DNA of 64,000 nt. It comes from Candidatus Poribacteria bacterium (lineage in GTDB: Bacteria > Poribacteria > WGA-4E > WGA-3G). Below the pieces are notes generated by a model that saw only the letters and a program-made list of their open reading frames with translations, did no database searches and was not told where the DNA came from. Both the position numbers and the translations under genes were made by a program. The stretch is taken from contig JAPPII010000076.1 of NCBI GenBank assembly GCA_028820845.1, forward strand, positions 1-64,000, in the 5' to 3' direction. This document shows, one piece after another, positions 1-7,414 of the stretch (position 1 is the first letter of the stretch; every line of letters starts with the position of its first letter).

Positions 1-430
1 ATTTCGCAGCTATATTGATCACTGCTAACAAAATGTAAACACTACGTAGACATTTCTGTGTCGCCTCAAAAATGGCTGCGTTGCTCTCAAGGACCTGGAC
101 CGGCGATGCCTCTTGCACATCAAACAGGGGACCTCCCCAATACTCCCGCGCCGGTCTATACTCGACGTAGTTATCGTTGCAGTACGCATGCCTTCTAAAG
201 ACCGCTATATGTTCTTCACCAAAAACGGGGAGGAAGTCATAGTTTGGGTTTATGAACAGATTTTTCTCCGCAAAGGTGTGTTCACTCTTACACGAACCGC
301 ATTGGTAATAATCGTTGAAACTGCCATCTGTGTCATCTATGATGCGGCATCGAGATTCGACCCAAAAGCGCGGGGCATTTCCGTTACCAACAGTGTTGAT
401 AAAAGAAAGTCCATAATCAAGACAATGCAT
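1..430 (-). CDS. Unrecognised protein, C-terminus cut by left window edge
   Basis: Reading the minus strand from an ATG at 430 gives 143 codons with no stop before the window edge, so this is the N-terminal part of a longer gene. A GGA-containing ribosome site (AAAGGAAAAACA) sits just before the ATG. The protein begins MHCLDYGLSF and carries a Cys-x2-Cys pair (QCGSCKSEHTF, about residues 44-47) followed by aromatic- and charge-rich sequence (FRRHAYCND, EYRPAREYWGG). That would fit a small metal-binding or treble-clef-like fold, but I do not recognise the family. The plus-strand frame across 113-457 is its shadow. Its function and true length cannot be told from this window. Confidence 0.6.
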   Translation of the reverse strand, partial: MHCLDYGLSFINTVGNGNAPRFWVESRCRIIDDTDGSFNDYYQCGSCKSEHTFAEKNLFINPNYDFLPVFGEEHIAVFRRHAYCNDNYVEYRPAREYWGGPLFDVQEASPVQVLESNAAIFEATQKCLRSVYILLAVINIAAK

Positions 431-541
431 TGTTTTTCCTTTCGATGTGGTATATGATTCATTAAATCCATTTTATCTTAACAATGTTCACGTGTCAATC
501 GGCATCTCTTGTTTTATCTTGGGTGAAGACATGTAAAAATC

Positions 542-570
542 TTGACATCCGCCCGGAACTGCGCTATAAT
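542..570 (+). promoter_or_regulatory. Sigma70-type promoter for the Uma2 gene
   Basis: TTGACA at 542-547 and TATAAT at 565-570 with a 17-base spacer match consensus exactly. The ATG of the Uma2 gene follows 30 bases downstream, behind a GGAG site. Confidence 0.8.
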
Positions 571-600
571 AAAATTACTAAAAATTTATGGAGAAGAATC

Positions 601-1191
601 ATGGCGACCCCTGCAGCACAAACCCACCTCACACCGGAAGAATACATCGCGTTTGAACGCAAATTCCTGCCCGATTCAGAGATAGTTAGACATGAGTATA
701 TGGACGGAGATATTATCCCAATGTCGGGTTCTAACCGGGCACATAATCTTATCACAGGCAATGTCGCTGGTGAACTCCATACCTGTTTGAAAGGCACTGA
801 ATGCTTTGTTTTCATCAACGAAATGCGTATCGGCATTCCCGAAGCCAAATCCTATTTCTATCCAAATGTCGGTGTTGTCTGTGAAGAACCTCGTTTTGAA
901 GATGACCTTTTCGACACGCTTCTGAACCCGATTGTTGTTGTAGAGGTGCTTTCCCCATCAACCGAAGCGTACGACAGAGGTGACAAATTCGCACACTATC
1001 GTCAACTCCCATCGTTGCAGGAGTACATCCTTGTTGCCCAAGACCGAGTCCTTGTTGAACATTACCGTCGTCAAGAGAGACAGTGGGTTCTCACCGATTT
1101 CCAAACCCTCGATGAAATTCTGCCCCTCCCTTCTATCCAATGCGAATTGCCTTTGCAGGAAATTTACGAGCGCGTCACATTTCCTGATTAG
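601..1191 (+). CDS. Uma2 family (DUF820) putative restriction endonuclease-fold protein
   Basis: 196 residues, a normal length for the Uma2/DUF820 family, which has the PD-(D/E)xK nuclease fold and is massively expanded in cyanobacteria and some uncultivated phyla; its role is unknown. The family pattern is clear: an N-terminal TPEEYIAFE helix, then YPNVGVVC (about 87-94), VEVLSPST (114-121) and the YDRGDKFAHYR stretch with the catalytic-type Lys at about 129. In most relatives the first motif is YPDV; here the aspartate is Asn (about residue 89), which could abolish nuclease activity. The start at 601 is preferred over the upstream in-frame ATG at 484 because the consensus promoter at 542-570 lies between them and GGAG precedes 601. 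The gene stands alone, with no methyltransferase next to it. Confidence 0.85.
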   Translation: MATPAAQTHLTPEEYIAFERKFLPDSEIVRHEYMDGDIIPMSGSNRAHNLITGNVAGELHTCLKGTECFVFINEMRIGIPEAKSYFYPNVGVVCEEPRFEDDLFDTLLNPIVVVEVLSPSTEAYDRGDKFAHYRQLPSLQEYILVAQDRVLVEHYRRQERQWVLTDFQTLDEILPLPSIQCELPLQEIYERVTFPD

Positions 1192-1277
1192 GACTTTCGG
1201 CGAGCCATACAAAATAAGGAGAAAACATGTGCTGCTCATTGTCTGAATCAGGATATAAATTACCAACACATTTTAAC

Positions 1278-1306
1278 TTGACAAAATTTAGCAAATAGAG
1301 TATAAT
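1278..1306 (+). promoter_or_regulatory. Sigma70-type promoter, target unclear
   Basis: TTGACA (1278-1283), a 17-base spacer and TATAAT (1301-1306). The only ATG in the right place is at 1312, six bases after the -10 box, where transcription itself would begin. Any translation product would come from a leaderless 40-codon frame; otherwise the transcript may be non-coding. Confidence 0.6.
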
Positions 1307-1553
1307 ATAGTATGAGACTTCCCAAAGGGACGAACATTGTATCAATCTACAAAGTACTGGCGCGGAAACCGACACAAACGTTTTCAGCCGACCACAGAAG
1401 TTTTTTACTGACTGCTGAGAGTGGAACGCCCTGACCGCTGACCGCTAACCAAAAATGTTACACTTTTCGCCAAATTATTTTTTTCAGAAAAGAAAATTAA
1501 ACGTCAACAAACCCTTACGGCCACTGGGTTTTCTAAAGTTACACGCCACACAC

Positions 1554-1579
1554 AAAATGTTACACTGGTGTAACATTTT
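1554..1579. repeat. Perfect 12-bp inverted repeat, operator-like
   Basis: AAAATGTTACAC, a two-base centre TG, then GTGTAACATTTT. A further direct copy of the half-site lies at 1452-1463, and a shorter AAAGTTACAC at about 1535-1544. No T-run follows, so a terminator is unlikely. A dimeric repressor site is a reasonable reading. Confidence 0.6.
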
Positions 1580-1790
1580 GAAGCCAGATCGCCTGAAAAA
1601 TATGCTGTTAAGTTAAAACTATATTCACGGCTGTATAATCCTGCAAATCCTTGAATCCTGTCCATTCTGATTTGCGGCGTACTCGCCCCGGTTCAGGTTT
1701 CCCTAAGGCATTCATACCGTTGATTTATGCGACGTGCATTCTGACAATCCGCTGCCAAAATATGTCCACACCCCTACGCCGTGAAAAGAG

Positions 1791-1819
1791 TTGACAATTC
1801 GCTAAAAATGCTTTATCCT
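1791..1819 (+). promoter_or_regulatory. Promoter of the toxin-antitoxin operon, leaderless
   Basis: TTGACA at 1791-1796, a 17-base spacer and TATCCT at 1814-1819. The toxin ATG is at 1826, seven bases after the -10 box, so the predicted transcript starts at or next to the start codon. No ribosome site is visible, consistent with leaderless translation. Confidence 0.65.
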
Positions 1820-1825
1820 TAAAAT

Positions 1826-2164
1826 ATGCAAATTCGCCCCAGAGAGATACTCCACTATATTACGTCAAGCGGAAGCAATCCATATCAGCGATGGTACATG
1901 CGAATTAAGGATCAAAAGACCCAGATAGCAATCTCAAATAGAATTTCACGATTACGATCAGGAAACTTTGGCGATTTCAAGCGATTGAATAAAGACTTAT
2001 ACGAATTGAGAATCCACTACGGACCTGGGTATCGCGTCTACTTTGGGGTCTTTCAATATGACATTGTGATTTTACTTTGTGGAGGGACCAAAGGAACACA
2101 ACGACGGGATATTATTAGGGCACAAAACTATTGGGACGACTTCCTGGAGCAAATGAGGGAATAA
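1826..2164 (+). CDS. HigB/RelE-type addiction module killer protein
   Basis: 112 residues in the RelE/ParE superfamily, matching the putative addiction module killer family (HigB-like, TIGR02683 type). The diagnostic block is RLRSGNFGDFK (about 43-53), then YELRIHYGPGYRVYF (about 59-73) and LLCGGTKGTQRRDI (83-96). Such toxins are ribosome-dependent mRNA endonucleases in characterised relatives; activity here is inferred. The toxin comes first and the antitoxin second, with a 5-base gap, which is the hig gene order. The start at 1826 lies seven bases from a -10 box. The upstream palindrome at 1554 may be too far away to be the operator. Confidence 0.85.
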   Translation: MQIRPREILHYITSSGSNPYQRWYMRIKDQKTQIAISNRISRLRSGNFGDFKRLNKDLYELRIHYGPGYRVYFGVFQYDIVILLCGGTKGTQRRDIIRAQNYWDDFLEQMRE

Positions 2165-2169
2165 TTACC

Positions 2170-2526
2170 ATGAATATAAATGTTAAACTTCAACAATGCA
2201 CAACCCCTTTTAAAGACTATCTTCTTAAAGACCTTGCACAACCAGAATTTGCAAAAGGTTATCTTGAAGCTGCACTCCAAGATTTTGATAAAGATGGCAA
2301 CATTGAGATGCTCTTACTCTCCATGAAAGATATTGCAGAAGCGCAGGGCGGAATTGAAGAACTTGTCGCGTGGACAAATCTCAGTCCACAGGCTCTCACC
2401 TATCTCCTTAATACCGAGCACCCACCCCAATTGGATAAAGTGCTGGATATTCTCTCCACGTTAAAAGATGCCCACCACTCAAAACATGCCGTCATGGAGA
2501 AGCACAATGAAAGTCAAGGCAGTTAG
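2170..2526 (+). CDS. HigA-like antitoxin, helix-turn-helix
   Basis: 118 residues. Residues 1-35 form the short region that normally wraps the toxin. About residues 47-95 form a Cro/CI-like helix-turn-helix: MKDIAEAQGGIEELVAWT, then LSPQALTYLLNTEHPPQLDKVLDILSTL, as in the addiction module antidote family paired with the upstream toxin type. It should neutralise the toxin and repress the operon. The start at 2170 is chosen over an in-frame codon at 2131 inside the toxin gene because the protein then begins at the family's usual N-terminus. The last residues (HHSKHAVMEKHNESQGS) are an unusual tail that could be degradation-prone. It is convergent with the next gene, 13 bases away. Confidence 0.75.
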   Translation: MNINVKLQQCTTPFKDYLLKDLAQPEFAKGYLEAALQDFDKDGNIEMLLLSMKDIAEAQGGIEELVAWTNLSPQALTYLLNTEHPPQLDKVLDILSTLKDAHHSKHAVMEKHNESQGS

Positions 2527-2539
2527 GCAACCAACGAAA

Positions 2540-2791
2540 TTAGAAAATTCCGAATCCCAAGACGAGGCGGATGGCTCCCAAGAAAATAGCGACGGCACAA
2601 AGGACACACCCGGCAATCGCATACTCTTTGTTTGACGATAGCGCCAGCGCGAGGACACTGAAAAGTAATCCAAAGACGGCAAATGGGATGTTAAGGTAAT
2701 TGATAGAACCGAGACAAGGGATAAAACCTACGACCATTCCAAGAATAGCCAATATCCCCCAAACTAAACTGAGACCTGAGAGTAGATTCAT
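2540..2791 (-). CDS. Small membrane protein
   Basis: 83 residues, almost entirely hydrophobic, with three likely transmembrane segments (about 5-27, 30-50 and 57-80) and no recognisable catalytic motif. Its ATG overlaps the stop of the DUF2752 gene (ATGA at 2788-2791), so the two are probably translationally coupled and may act together in the membrane. It is the last gene of the sigma factor-DUF4097-DUF2752 unit. It resembles the DUF4190 type of small membrane protein in size and spacing of segments, but I cannot assign a family with confidence. Confidence 0.7.
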   Translation of the reverse strand: MNLLSGLSLVWGILAILGMVVGFIPCLGSINYLNIPFAVFGLLFSVLALALSSNKEYAIAGCVLCAVAIFLGAIRLVLGFGIF

Positions 2792-3162
2792 GAATTAATC
2801 TCCAAGTTATGACTGGGAAGCGTCGCTCCCAGATTTTTAACAAAACGTGTTGTGTATTTTAAAGTGAGGACTGCACAGAACGTATTGAGTGCAAATAGAG
2901 AGTAGATATAAAGACTCAACGGATTCAAGTGATACGCTTCCGTGAAGTCTCCGCGTGAGATGGCATAGAATGCGCTGGTCATTCCGCAGAAAGCACACGG
3001 TTTCTGAAATTTGACTTGCGATATGCATTCGGGGACGAATTGCGCTAACTGGTGGTGCGGCACGATAAATGGCAGCAGAAGCACGATAAGGACCCCCATA
3101 CTCACTATGAGCCAGACGAGCAGTCCAACTAACATTAATTCGCTACGTCTATTGCCGAACAT
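2788..3162 (-). CDS. DUF2752 family membrane protein
   Basis: 124 residues with three predicted membrane segments (about 10-32, 60-80, 84-103). The DUF2752 signature is visible as KPCAFCGMT (about 54-62) followed by SAFYAISRGDFTEAYHLNPLSLY: the Cys-x2-Cys-Gly-Met-Thr motif and the conserved His-x-Asn-Pro. DUF2752 proteins are small inner-membrane proteins of unknown role that often sit near other small membrane proteins. It overlaps the next gene by four bases and follows the DUF4097 gene after 47 bases, a gap that holds a hairpin repeat. It probably belongs to the sigma factor's operon. Confidence 0.8.
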   Translation of the reverse strand: MFGNRRSELMLVGLLVWLIVSMGVLIVLLLPFIVPHHQLAQFVPECISQVKFQKPCAFCGMTSAFYAISRGDFTEAYHLNPLSLYIYSLFALNTFCAVLTLKYTTRFVKNLGATLPSHNLEINS

Positions 3163-3179
3163 GTTATGCCTCTTTCATT

Positions 3180-3202
3180 GGCGCGGTTGGGAAAACCGCG
3201 CC
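3180..3202. repeat. Hairpin repeat GGCGCGGTT-AACCGCGCC
   Basis: Nine-base arms (3180-3188 and 3194-3202) with a GGGAA loop, followed by TACC. A close relative lies at 40288-40308 (GGTGCGGTT/AACCGCACC, also followed by TACC). It looks like a REP-type dispersed hairpin placed between two genes of one operon; it could also stabilise or partly terminate the mRNA. Confidence 0.6.
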
Positions 3203-3209
3203 TACCTTT

Positions 3210-4604
3210 TTAGTTCTCTTCTTCGGTTTTTCTGAGCATGATACTTCCACCAACGGAACGGAGCTTGAGAAGCGGACCGCCGCCGTTGATCGTTCCCTGC
3301 AACTCGTTAGGTTTGACGGGACCTCCCTCGACCGTCACCGGTAATTCTGTTGTTACCGCACCACCAAGTACTTTTGCCTCAACTGTCGCTGCGATATCTG
3401 GAACGAGCGAGATATTCATCCCGCCTCCTATCGCCTCTAAATCCAGCAATAGGCTTTGACGTGTAGACGACTTTTGAAGTTGGCAACGGATAGTGCCGCC
3501 CGTCGTTTTCGCAAGGATGGGACCATCGTTTTCTACTTCAATACTGCCACCAGCCGTTTTTACGTCTGCGCCGCCTTTGCAGCGACGTAGTGTGATATTC
3601 CCGCCGGAGGTTCTTCCATTAACGACCCCAGTGACATTGGCAAATTGAAGGTTTCCGCCAGAGGTCTTCGCTTTGACATCACCCGTTCCTGTCTCAAGTG
3701 TCATATTCCCGCCGCTTGTTTGAAGGTCAACATCGCCGTTGAATGCCTTGAGATCAATGTTCCCACCGGAGGTCTTCCCCTGAATACATCCTGTTATATT
3801 TTCCAAACGGAGTCGGCTCCCAGCTGTTTTAGCATTCACGTCTCCGGTTATATCAACAGCGGAAATTTCTGCCCTTGCTGTTTTCAAATCGAGGGAGTAG
3901 TGTCGAGGCACAACGAGACTAAACTGAATGTCTAAACGTTTTTGTGCCTTTTTCCACTGTTTTTCGGAGCCTCTGAATTTTGCTTCGATTTTAAGGTCAG
4001 AGGCTTCGTGTGTCAGCTGGACCTCGAAATTCTTGAGGATTTCTCCTGCCCGTCGGTCTGCTTTCAACTGTGCAGAACGTTGCACGCGCACGGAAACAGT
4101 GTCAGTCTCCGCGCTCTGTACGTCAATTGCGCCGAAGTCCGTATTGACGGTTAACTTGCCCCCAGCTGCGACAGGAAACACTTCGGTTATATCTTCAAGC
4201 GTGGTCTCGGTTAAGAAATCTGGGACCGCTCGCCGAATCAAATCACCGAACGGTTTATCTGTGAGTTCCTCTGTTAGGTTTTCCATGAACCTTTTTCCGA
4301 AAAAACTATCGAACCATCCCTTGAAATCGGAAACGGTGTCCAATTCTTCGTTGAGGTATGCTGCGAGCTGATGGCATGCGATTCCGATTTGACCAAAAGA
4401 CGCATCGTCCGCAAGTTCTTCAAAAAGTCTATCAGGCACAGCACTCAGGTCGCGCAGACGTTTGAGGATGTTATTGAATTGGGAGATGCATCGCTGTTCG
4501 CCGCCCTTAAAGGCATCTGTCAAGGCTGCATCCTCTGTGATTTTTGCGGTGTGCTCAAGCGTATGAAACAGTGCTTTGAGTTCGTTCGGTCTTGGTTGTT
4601 CCAT
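3210..4604 (-). CDS. DUF4097-type beta-helix repeat protein next to ECF sigma factor
   Basis: 464 residues. The first 150 or so are helical and charged (MEQPRPNELKALFHTLEHTA), with no signal peptide or membrane segment that I can see. From about residue 200 to 455 runs a right-handed beta-helix of the DUF4097 type, with repeated turns ending TSGGNI, TSGGNM, TAGGSI, TTGGTI (about one per 17-22 residues). DUF4097 proteins commonly follow ECF sigma or anti-sigma genes and are suspected envelope-stress or regulatory partners. Here the gene starts 39 bases after the sigma factor, with a GAGAGG ribosome site. The helical N-terminus might bind the sigma factor, but that is inference: no zinc-finger anti-sigma motif is present. 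Confidence 0.75.
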   Translation of the reverse strand: MEQPRPNELKALFHTLEHTAKITEDAALTDAFKGGEQRCISQFNNILKRLRDLSAVPDRLFEELADDASFGQIGIACHQLAAYLNEELDTVSDFKGWFDSFFGKRFMENLTEELTDKPFGDLIRRAVPDFLTETTLEDITEVFPVAAGGKLTVNTDFGAIDVQSAETDTVSVRVQRSAQLKADRRAGEILKNFEVQLTHEASDLKIEAKFRGSEKQWKKAQKRLDIQFSLVVPRHYSLDLKTARAEISAVDITGDVNAKTAGSRLRLENITGCIQGKTSGGNIDLKAFNGDVDLQTSGGNMTLETGTGDVKAKTSGGNLQFANVTGVVNGRTSGGNITLRRCKGGADVKTAGGSIEVENDGPILAKTTGGTIRCQLQKSSTRQSLLLDLEAIGGGMNISLVPDIAATVEAKVLGGAVTTELPVTVEGGPVKPNELQGTINGGGPLLKLRSVGGSIMLRKTEEEN

Positions 4605-4643
4605 AATTTTTTACCTCTCTGTAACTGACAACTAACAACTCGC

Positions 4644-5258
4644 TTATATATCCACTCCGTACCCGCGTTTTTCCAAGATCGTTTTCAGGAGATCCTTCGC
4701 TTTGTGCAACCGCCATTTGACAGTCGTCAGCGGAATAGACAAGAATTCAGCGATCCGTTTTTGCGGCATCTCTGCCCAATAGTAGAGTTGAATAACCTCT
4801 TGATAATCGTTAGGAAGATCTTGTATGGCATCTCTAATAGCCTCTTGCGTTAACTCCCGTTCTACAATGCGCGCTGGATCCGCTTGTGATGTATCTGATA
4901 CTCTATTTAAATGGAGTTCCATATCTTCTTCTGGTTGGTAGCGGCTGGCATTCTTATAGTAACGCAAAGCGCGGTTTCGAGTAATAGAGTGGAGCCATGC
5001 CCCAAATCTGTTCAGATCGGTGAGTTGTGGGAGTGCCTCAAAAGAACGCAAAAACGCGTCCTGCACGACATCTTCTGCATCGGCAGAATTTTGGACAATC
5101 TGCTGTGCGACTGTCAACATCGCGCGTCGATAACGGTTCACCAATACATCAAACGCTGATGTATTCCCTGCAAGTGCCGCGACGACCAACTCGGCATCAC
5201 CTACTTCAGTTACTTCTTGACTTTGTAATATCGGCTTACAAGCTTCGCCTACAGACAT
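4644..5258 (-). CDS. RNA polymerase sigma factor, ECF type
   Basis: 204 residues with sigma70 region 2 (AEDVVQDAFLRSFEALPQL, then FGAWLHSITRNRAL, about 55-115) and region 4 (YQEVIQLYYWAEM followed by the helix-turn-helix IAEFLSIPLTTVKWRLHKAKD, about 150-195). Regions 1.1 and 3 are missing, so this is an extracytoplasmic-function sigma. The start at 5258 is preferred over the longer frame to 5390 because a GAAGGGAG site precedes it and the longer extension is not sigma-like. It heads a minus-strand unit with DUF4097, DUF2752 and a small membrane protein and probably controls them; the stimulus is unknown. No dedicated zinc anti-sigma gene is adjacent. Confidence 0.9.
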   Translation of the reverse strand: MSVGEACKPILQSQEVTEVGDAELVVAALAGNTSAFDVLVNRYRRAMLTVAQQIVQNSADAEDVVQDAFLRSFEALPQLTDLNRFGAWLHSITRNRALRYYKNASRYQPEEDMELHLNRVSDTSQADPARIVERELTQEAIRDAIQDLPNDYQEVIQLYYWAEMPQKRIAEFLSIPLTTVKWRLHKAKDLLKTILEKRGYGVDI

Positions 5259-5366
5259 GAAAACGCTCCCTTCTTGCTTATTAGAGACACCTTGTGTGAA
5301 AAGGATAGTAAAAAGTGCGTTTTTTTGAAAGTGCGCCGATAGGCGGAAGGGTAAGAAAAGAAACAC

Positions 5367-5409
5367 AGCCGTTGACCTCCGACAGATCAATGTCAGAGGC
5401 GCAACGGCT
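5367..5409 (-). terminator. Likely intrinsic terminator after the EamA-like gene
   Basis: A long hairpin: AGCCGTTG (5367-5374) pairs with CAACGGCT (5402-5409), and inside it CCTC-GACA pairs with TGTC-GAGG. On the minus strand it is followed by GTGTTTCTTTTCTT. It lies 17 bases beyond the stop of the gene ending at 5426 and separates it from the sigma factor unit. Confidence 0.65.
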
Positions 5410-5425
5410 TCCTTTAGAAGATGTG

Positions 5426-5893
5426 CTATGAAGTAGGTCTATAGAGCATAACTAAGCATCCACCGAGTGCAGCGAGCAAGATGCCTGCAACGAACTGCCA
5501 GCGGACTGTGCCCCATCCCCCTGCAGGCGGATGTGACAGGGTCGCAACGATAGCGTTTACAATAGGCGCGCCTGCGAAAACAATCGACATCACAACGGCA
5601 GGTCTACCGCCAGCACCAAAAGCGAGTAAGACCCCAAACGCTCCAATCGCACCAACAAGTCCTGCCACGAAGGACCAAGAAACCCCACTGCCTGTGAATT
5701 GCCAGTTAGATCCGATGAGCATCAAGGCAGAGCCGATGACAGCGGCGAGTAGGTAGGCAAGTCCGACAAAGAGAAACGCTTTGTAACGTCCATGTACGGG
5801 ATCTGCCATCGAAACCTGTCCTTGATGTAGAAAGACACCGTAAAGTCCCCATGCTGAGACGGTCATGAAAACAAAAATCAACCATTTAACCAT
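5426..5893 (-). CDS. EamA/DMT-like membrane protein (half-size)
   Basis: 155 residues with about five transmembrane segments (roughly 1-22, 43-63, 76-97, 102-123, 133-152) and small-residue-rich helices (AGLVGAIGAFGVLLAFGAGG; GAPIVNAIVATL) as in EamA/drug-metabolite transporter halves. Full DMT transporters have ten segments, so this would be a half-size member or one that works as a dimer; the substrate is unknown. The start at 5893 has an AAAGGAAC site, whereas the longer frame to 5974 would run into the glycosyltransferase gene. It follows that gene by 64 bases on the same strand and ends at a strong hairpin, so the two may be co-transcribed. Confidence 0.7.
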   Translation of the reverse strand: MVKWLIFVFMTVSAWGLYGVFLHQGQVSMADPVHGRYKAFLFVGLAYLLAAVIGSALMLIGSNWQFTGSGVSWSFVAGLVGAIGAFGVLLAFGAGGRPAVVMSIVFAGAPIVNAIVATLSHPPAGGWGTVRWQFVAGILLAALGGCLVMLYRPTS

Positions 5894-5957
5894 AATTCGT
5901 TCCTTTTCGATTTTTTGGCGAGTCCGCTTCCAAAGCGCGCCCGTAGTTGTTAAAGTA

Positions 5958-7247
5958 TTAGGTATAGTTTCCAAACACCTTCAAGAGTTGTTCCGCTACG
6001 ACTTCATCATTAAAGTGCTGATGCACATTGATTTTTCCGGTTTTCCCGAAATGCTCACGTTGATCGGTATCGTTAAGGAGCTCCATAATGCCGGCTGCCA
6101 CTGCTTCAGCCGATTCAGGTTCGACAAGCACACCGCCCCCGGTTGCCTTAAGCATCTCAGGGAATGCGCCGTGCCGGGGTTGGACAACCGGGACTCCGTT
6201 AGCGAGTGCCTCTATGATAGATAATCCTTTAGATTCACGGTAAACGGTAGGAACTGAAAAGACATGCAGACGATTGAGGAAATCAATTTTTTCGGTGCGC
6301 GTCACTTCGCCATAATGCACAAAACTGTCTGATAACCCCCACGCCTGAATTTGGTTTACGAGTTCTTCAAGATAGGGTTCATCTTTCTTCCCAAGGTATC
6401 CAGCGACATGGAGTTGAACGTTATCAGCACCGAATGTCTCAGCGACTCTACGGAAAGCATCCACCAAAATATGTAATCCTTTTTCAGGACAAATGCGAGC
6501 CAAATAGCCGATAATAAAAGGTGGCGGTTCGAGTTTCTCAATAGGGAGACCGTGTCCGTCCATGTTTAATCCGAGTGGAACCACGTCAATCTTATCAACA
6601 GACAATTTAAGATAGACATCCGCCATAAATTGCGCATAGTATTGACAAGGTGCGATAAATCCGTCCGCTTCAGCAGCACGCTCCTGGAGTAGATCCAAGG
6701 CTTCCGTTTTATACGGCTCAATTAGATCTTGCAGGAAGATGTCTTCGCCTTGAAGGCCACAGATAACTGGAACATCTAACACCTTTTTAATTTCTCTGGT
6801 GAATCCAACCAACATGGAATTGGTGAGGTAGACGATATCGGGTCTATTCTCCTCAGCGATCCATTTGACCAATTTCGTCAATTCCTTCTTTTGATGCCCT
6901 TGTTCAGCCCGGAGCATAGATACAGTCAACTGCCCGAGGTCTCGCGCATCGGTTGAGCTGCTAAACCGCGCCAATCCGTTCAACAGCGTTGGACTGTCCA
7001 GCAGTCTGTCAAATGCCCATGGCGTGTGCCTGAAGATCGAAAGCTTCTGTTGGAGATAGACGTTAACGCCGCCGAAAAAAACTCGGTCTAAACTCACATT
7101 CGTCTCATCTGTTCGGGTAGGGGTATAGGTAGGTATAAGCGCGATGTTATGCCCTTGTTTCTTCAGAACTGTGGCGATAGTGTTGTCGTGTATGCAAGTT
7201 CCGCAGTACATTCCGGCAGCACCTGCGGTAATATAGGCGACTTTCAT
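5958..7247 (-). CDS. Glycosyltransferase family 4 (GT-B) protein
   Basis: 429 residues. The N-terminal Rossmann half starts MKVAYITAGAAGMYCGTCIHDN, a nucleotide-free acceptor-binding half typical of GT4. The C-terminal half has the donor-binding block PPFIIGYLARICPEKGLHIL (about 250-270) and the E-x7-E motif in ESKGLSIIEALANGVPVV (about 365-382). It should transfer a sugar from a nucleotide-sugar, perhaps in envelope polysaccharide or glycolipid synthesis, but no sugar pathway genes are nearby. The ATG at 7247 is chosen; the frame could be extended seven codons to a TTG, but neither start has a strong ribosome site. Confidence 0.85.
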   Translation of the reverse strand: MKVAYITAGAAGMYCGTCIHDNTIATVLKKQGHNIALIPTYTPTRTDETNVSLDRVFFGGVNVYLQQKLSIFRHTPWAFDRLLDSPTLLNGLARFSSSTDARDLGQLTVSMLRAEQGHQKKELTKLVKWIAEENRPDIVYLTNSMLVGFTREIKKVLDVPVICGLQGEDIFLQDLIEPYKTEALDLLQERAAEADGFIAPCQYYAQFMADVYLKLSVDKIDVVPLGLNMDGHGLPIEKLEPPPFIIGYLARICPEKGLHILVDAFRRVAETFGADNVQLHVAGYLGKKDEPYLEELVNQIQAWGLSDSFVHYGEVTRTEKIDFLNRLHVFSVPTVYRESKGLSIIEALANGVPVVQPRHGAFPEMLKATGGGVLVEPESAEAVAAGIMELLNDTDQREHFGKTGKINVHQHFNDEVVAEQLLKVFGNYT

Positions 7248-7414
7248 ATTTTTTATTTTGGTAACCAATGTTTAAGGAAACGAAAATTACTTCTCCCGTA
7301 TTGAAAGAAATGGGCATGCAAGGCTTGGGTATGTAGTATTAGTATATCAGATTCTGAGAAAAAAGTCACATCTATTTTGGGGCTTCGGCTATCGGTTGTC
7401 GATGACAAAGAAAT

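Larger units (their letters stand above)
1192..1825. other. Gene-poor interval with palindromes and a second promoter
   Basis: No convincing gene. It holds a consensus promoter (1278-1306) that could give a leaderless message for a 40-codon frame (1312-1434, start MRLPKGTNIV), a run of CTGAC/CTAAC words (about 1414-1450), a perfect 12-bp inverted repeat with a third half-site, and a degenerate AATCCTG/AATCCTT word repeat at about 1637-1672. The sequence is AT-rich. It may be decayed accessory DNA or regulatory sequence for the toxin-antitoxin pair downstream. Confidence 0.5.

Noticed and set aside
113-457. Plus-strand ORF of 114 codons
   Set aside because: Shadow of the open minus-strand frame over 1-430, which has a ribosome site and more protein-like composition.
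1312-1434. 40-codon ORF after a consensus promoter, as a coding gene
   Set aside because: Start position is suggestive, but there is no other coding evidence, so it is kept only as an observation.
3928-4371. Plus-strand ORFs opposite the DUF4097 gene
   Set aside because: Shadow frames of a repetitive gene on the minus strand.
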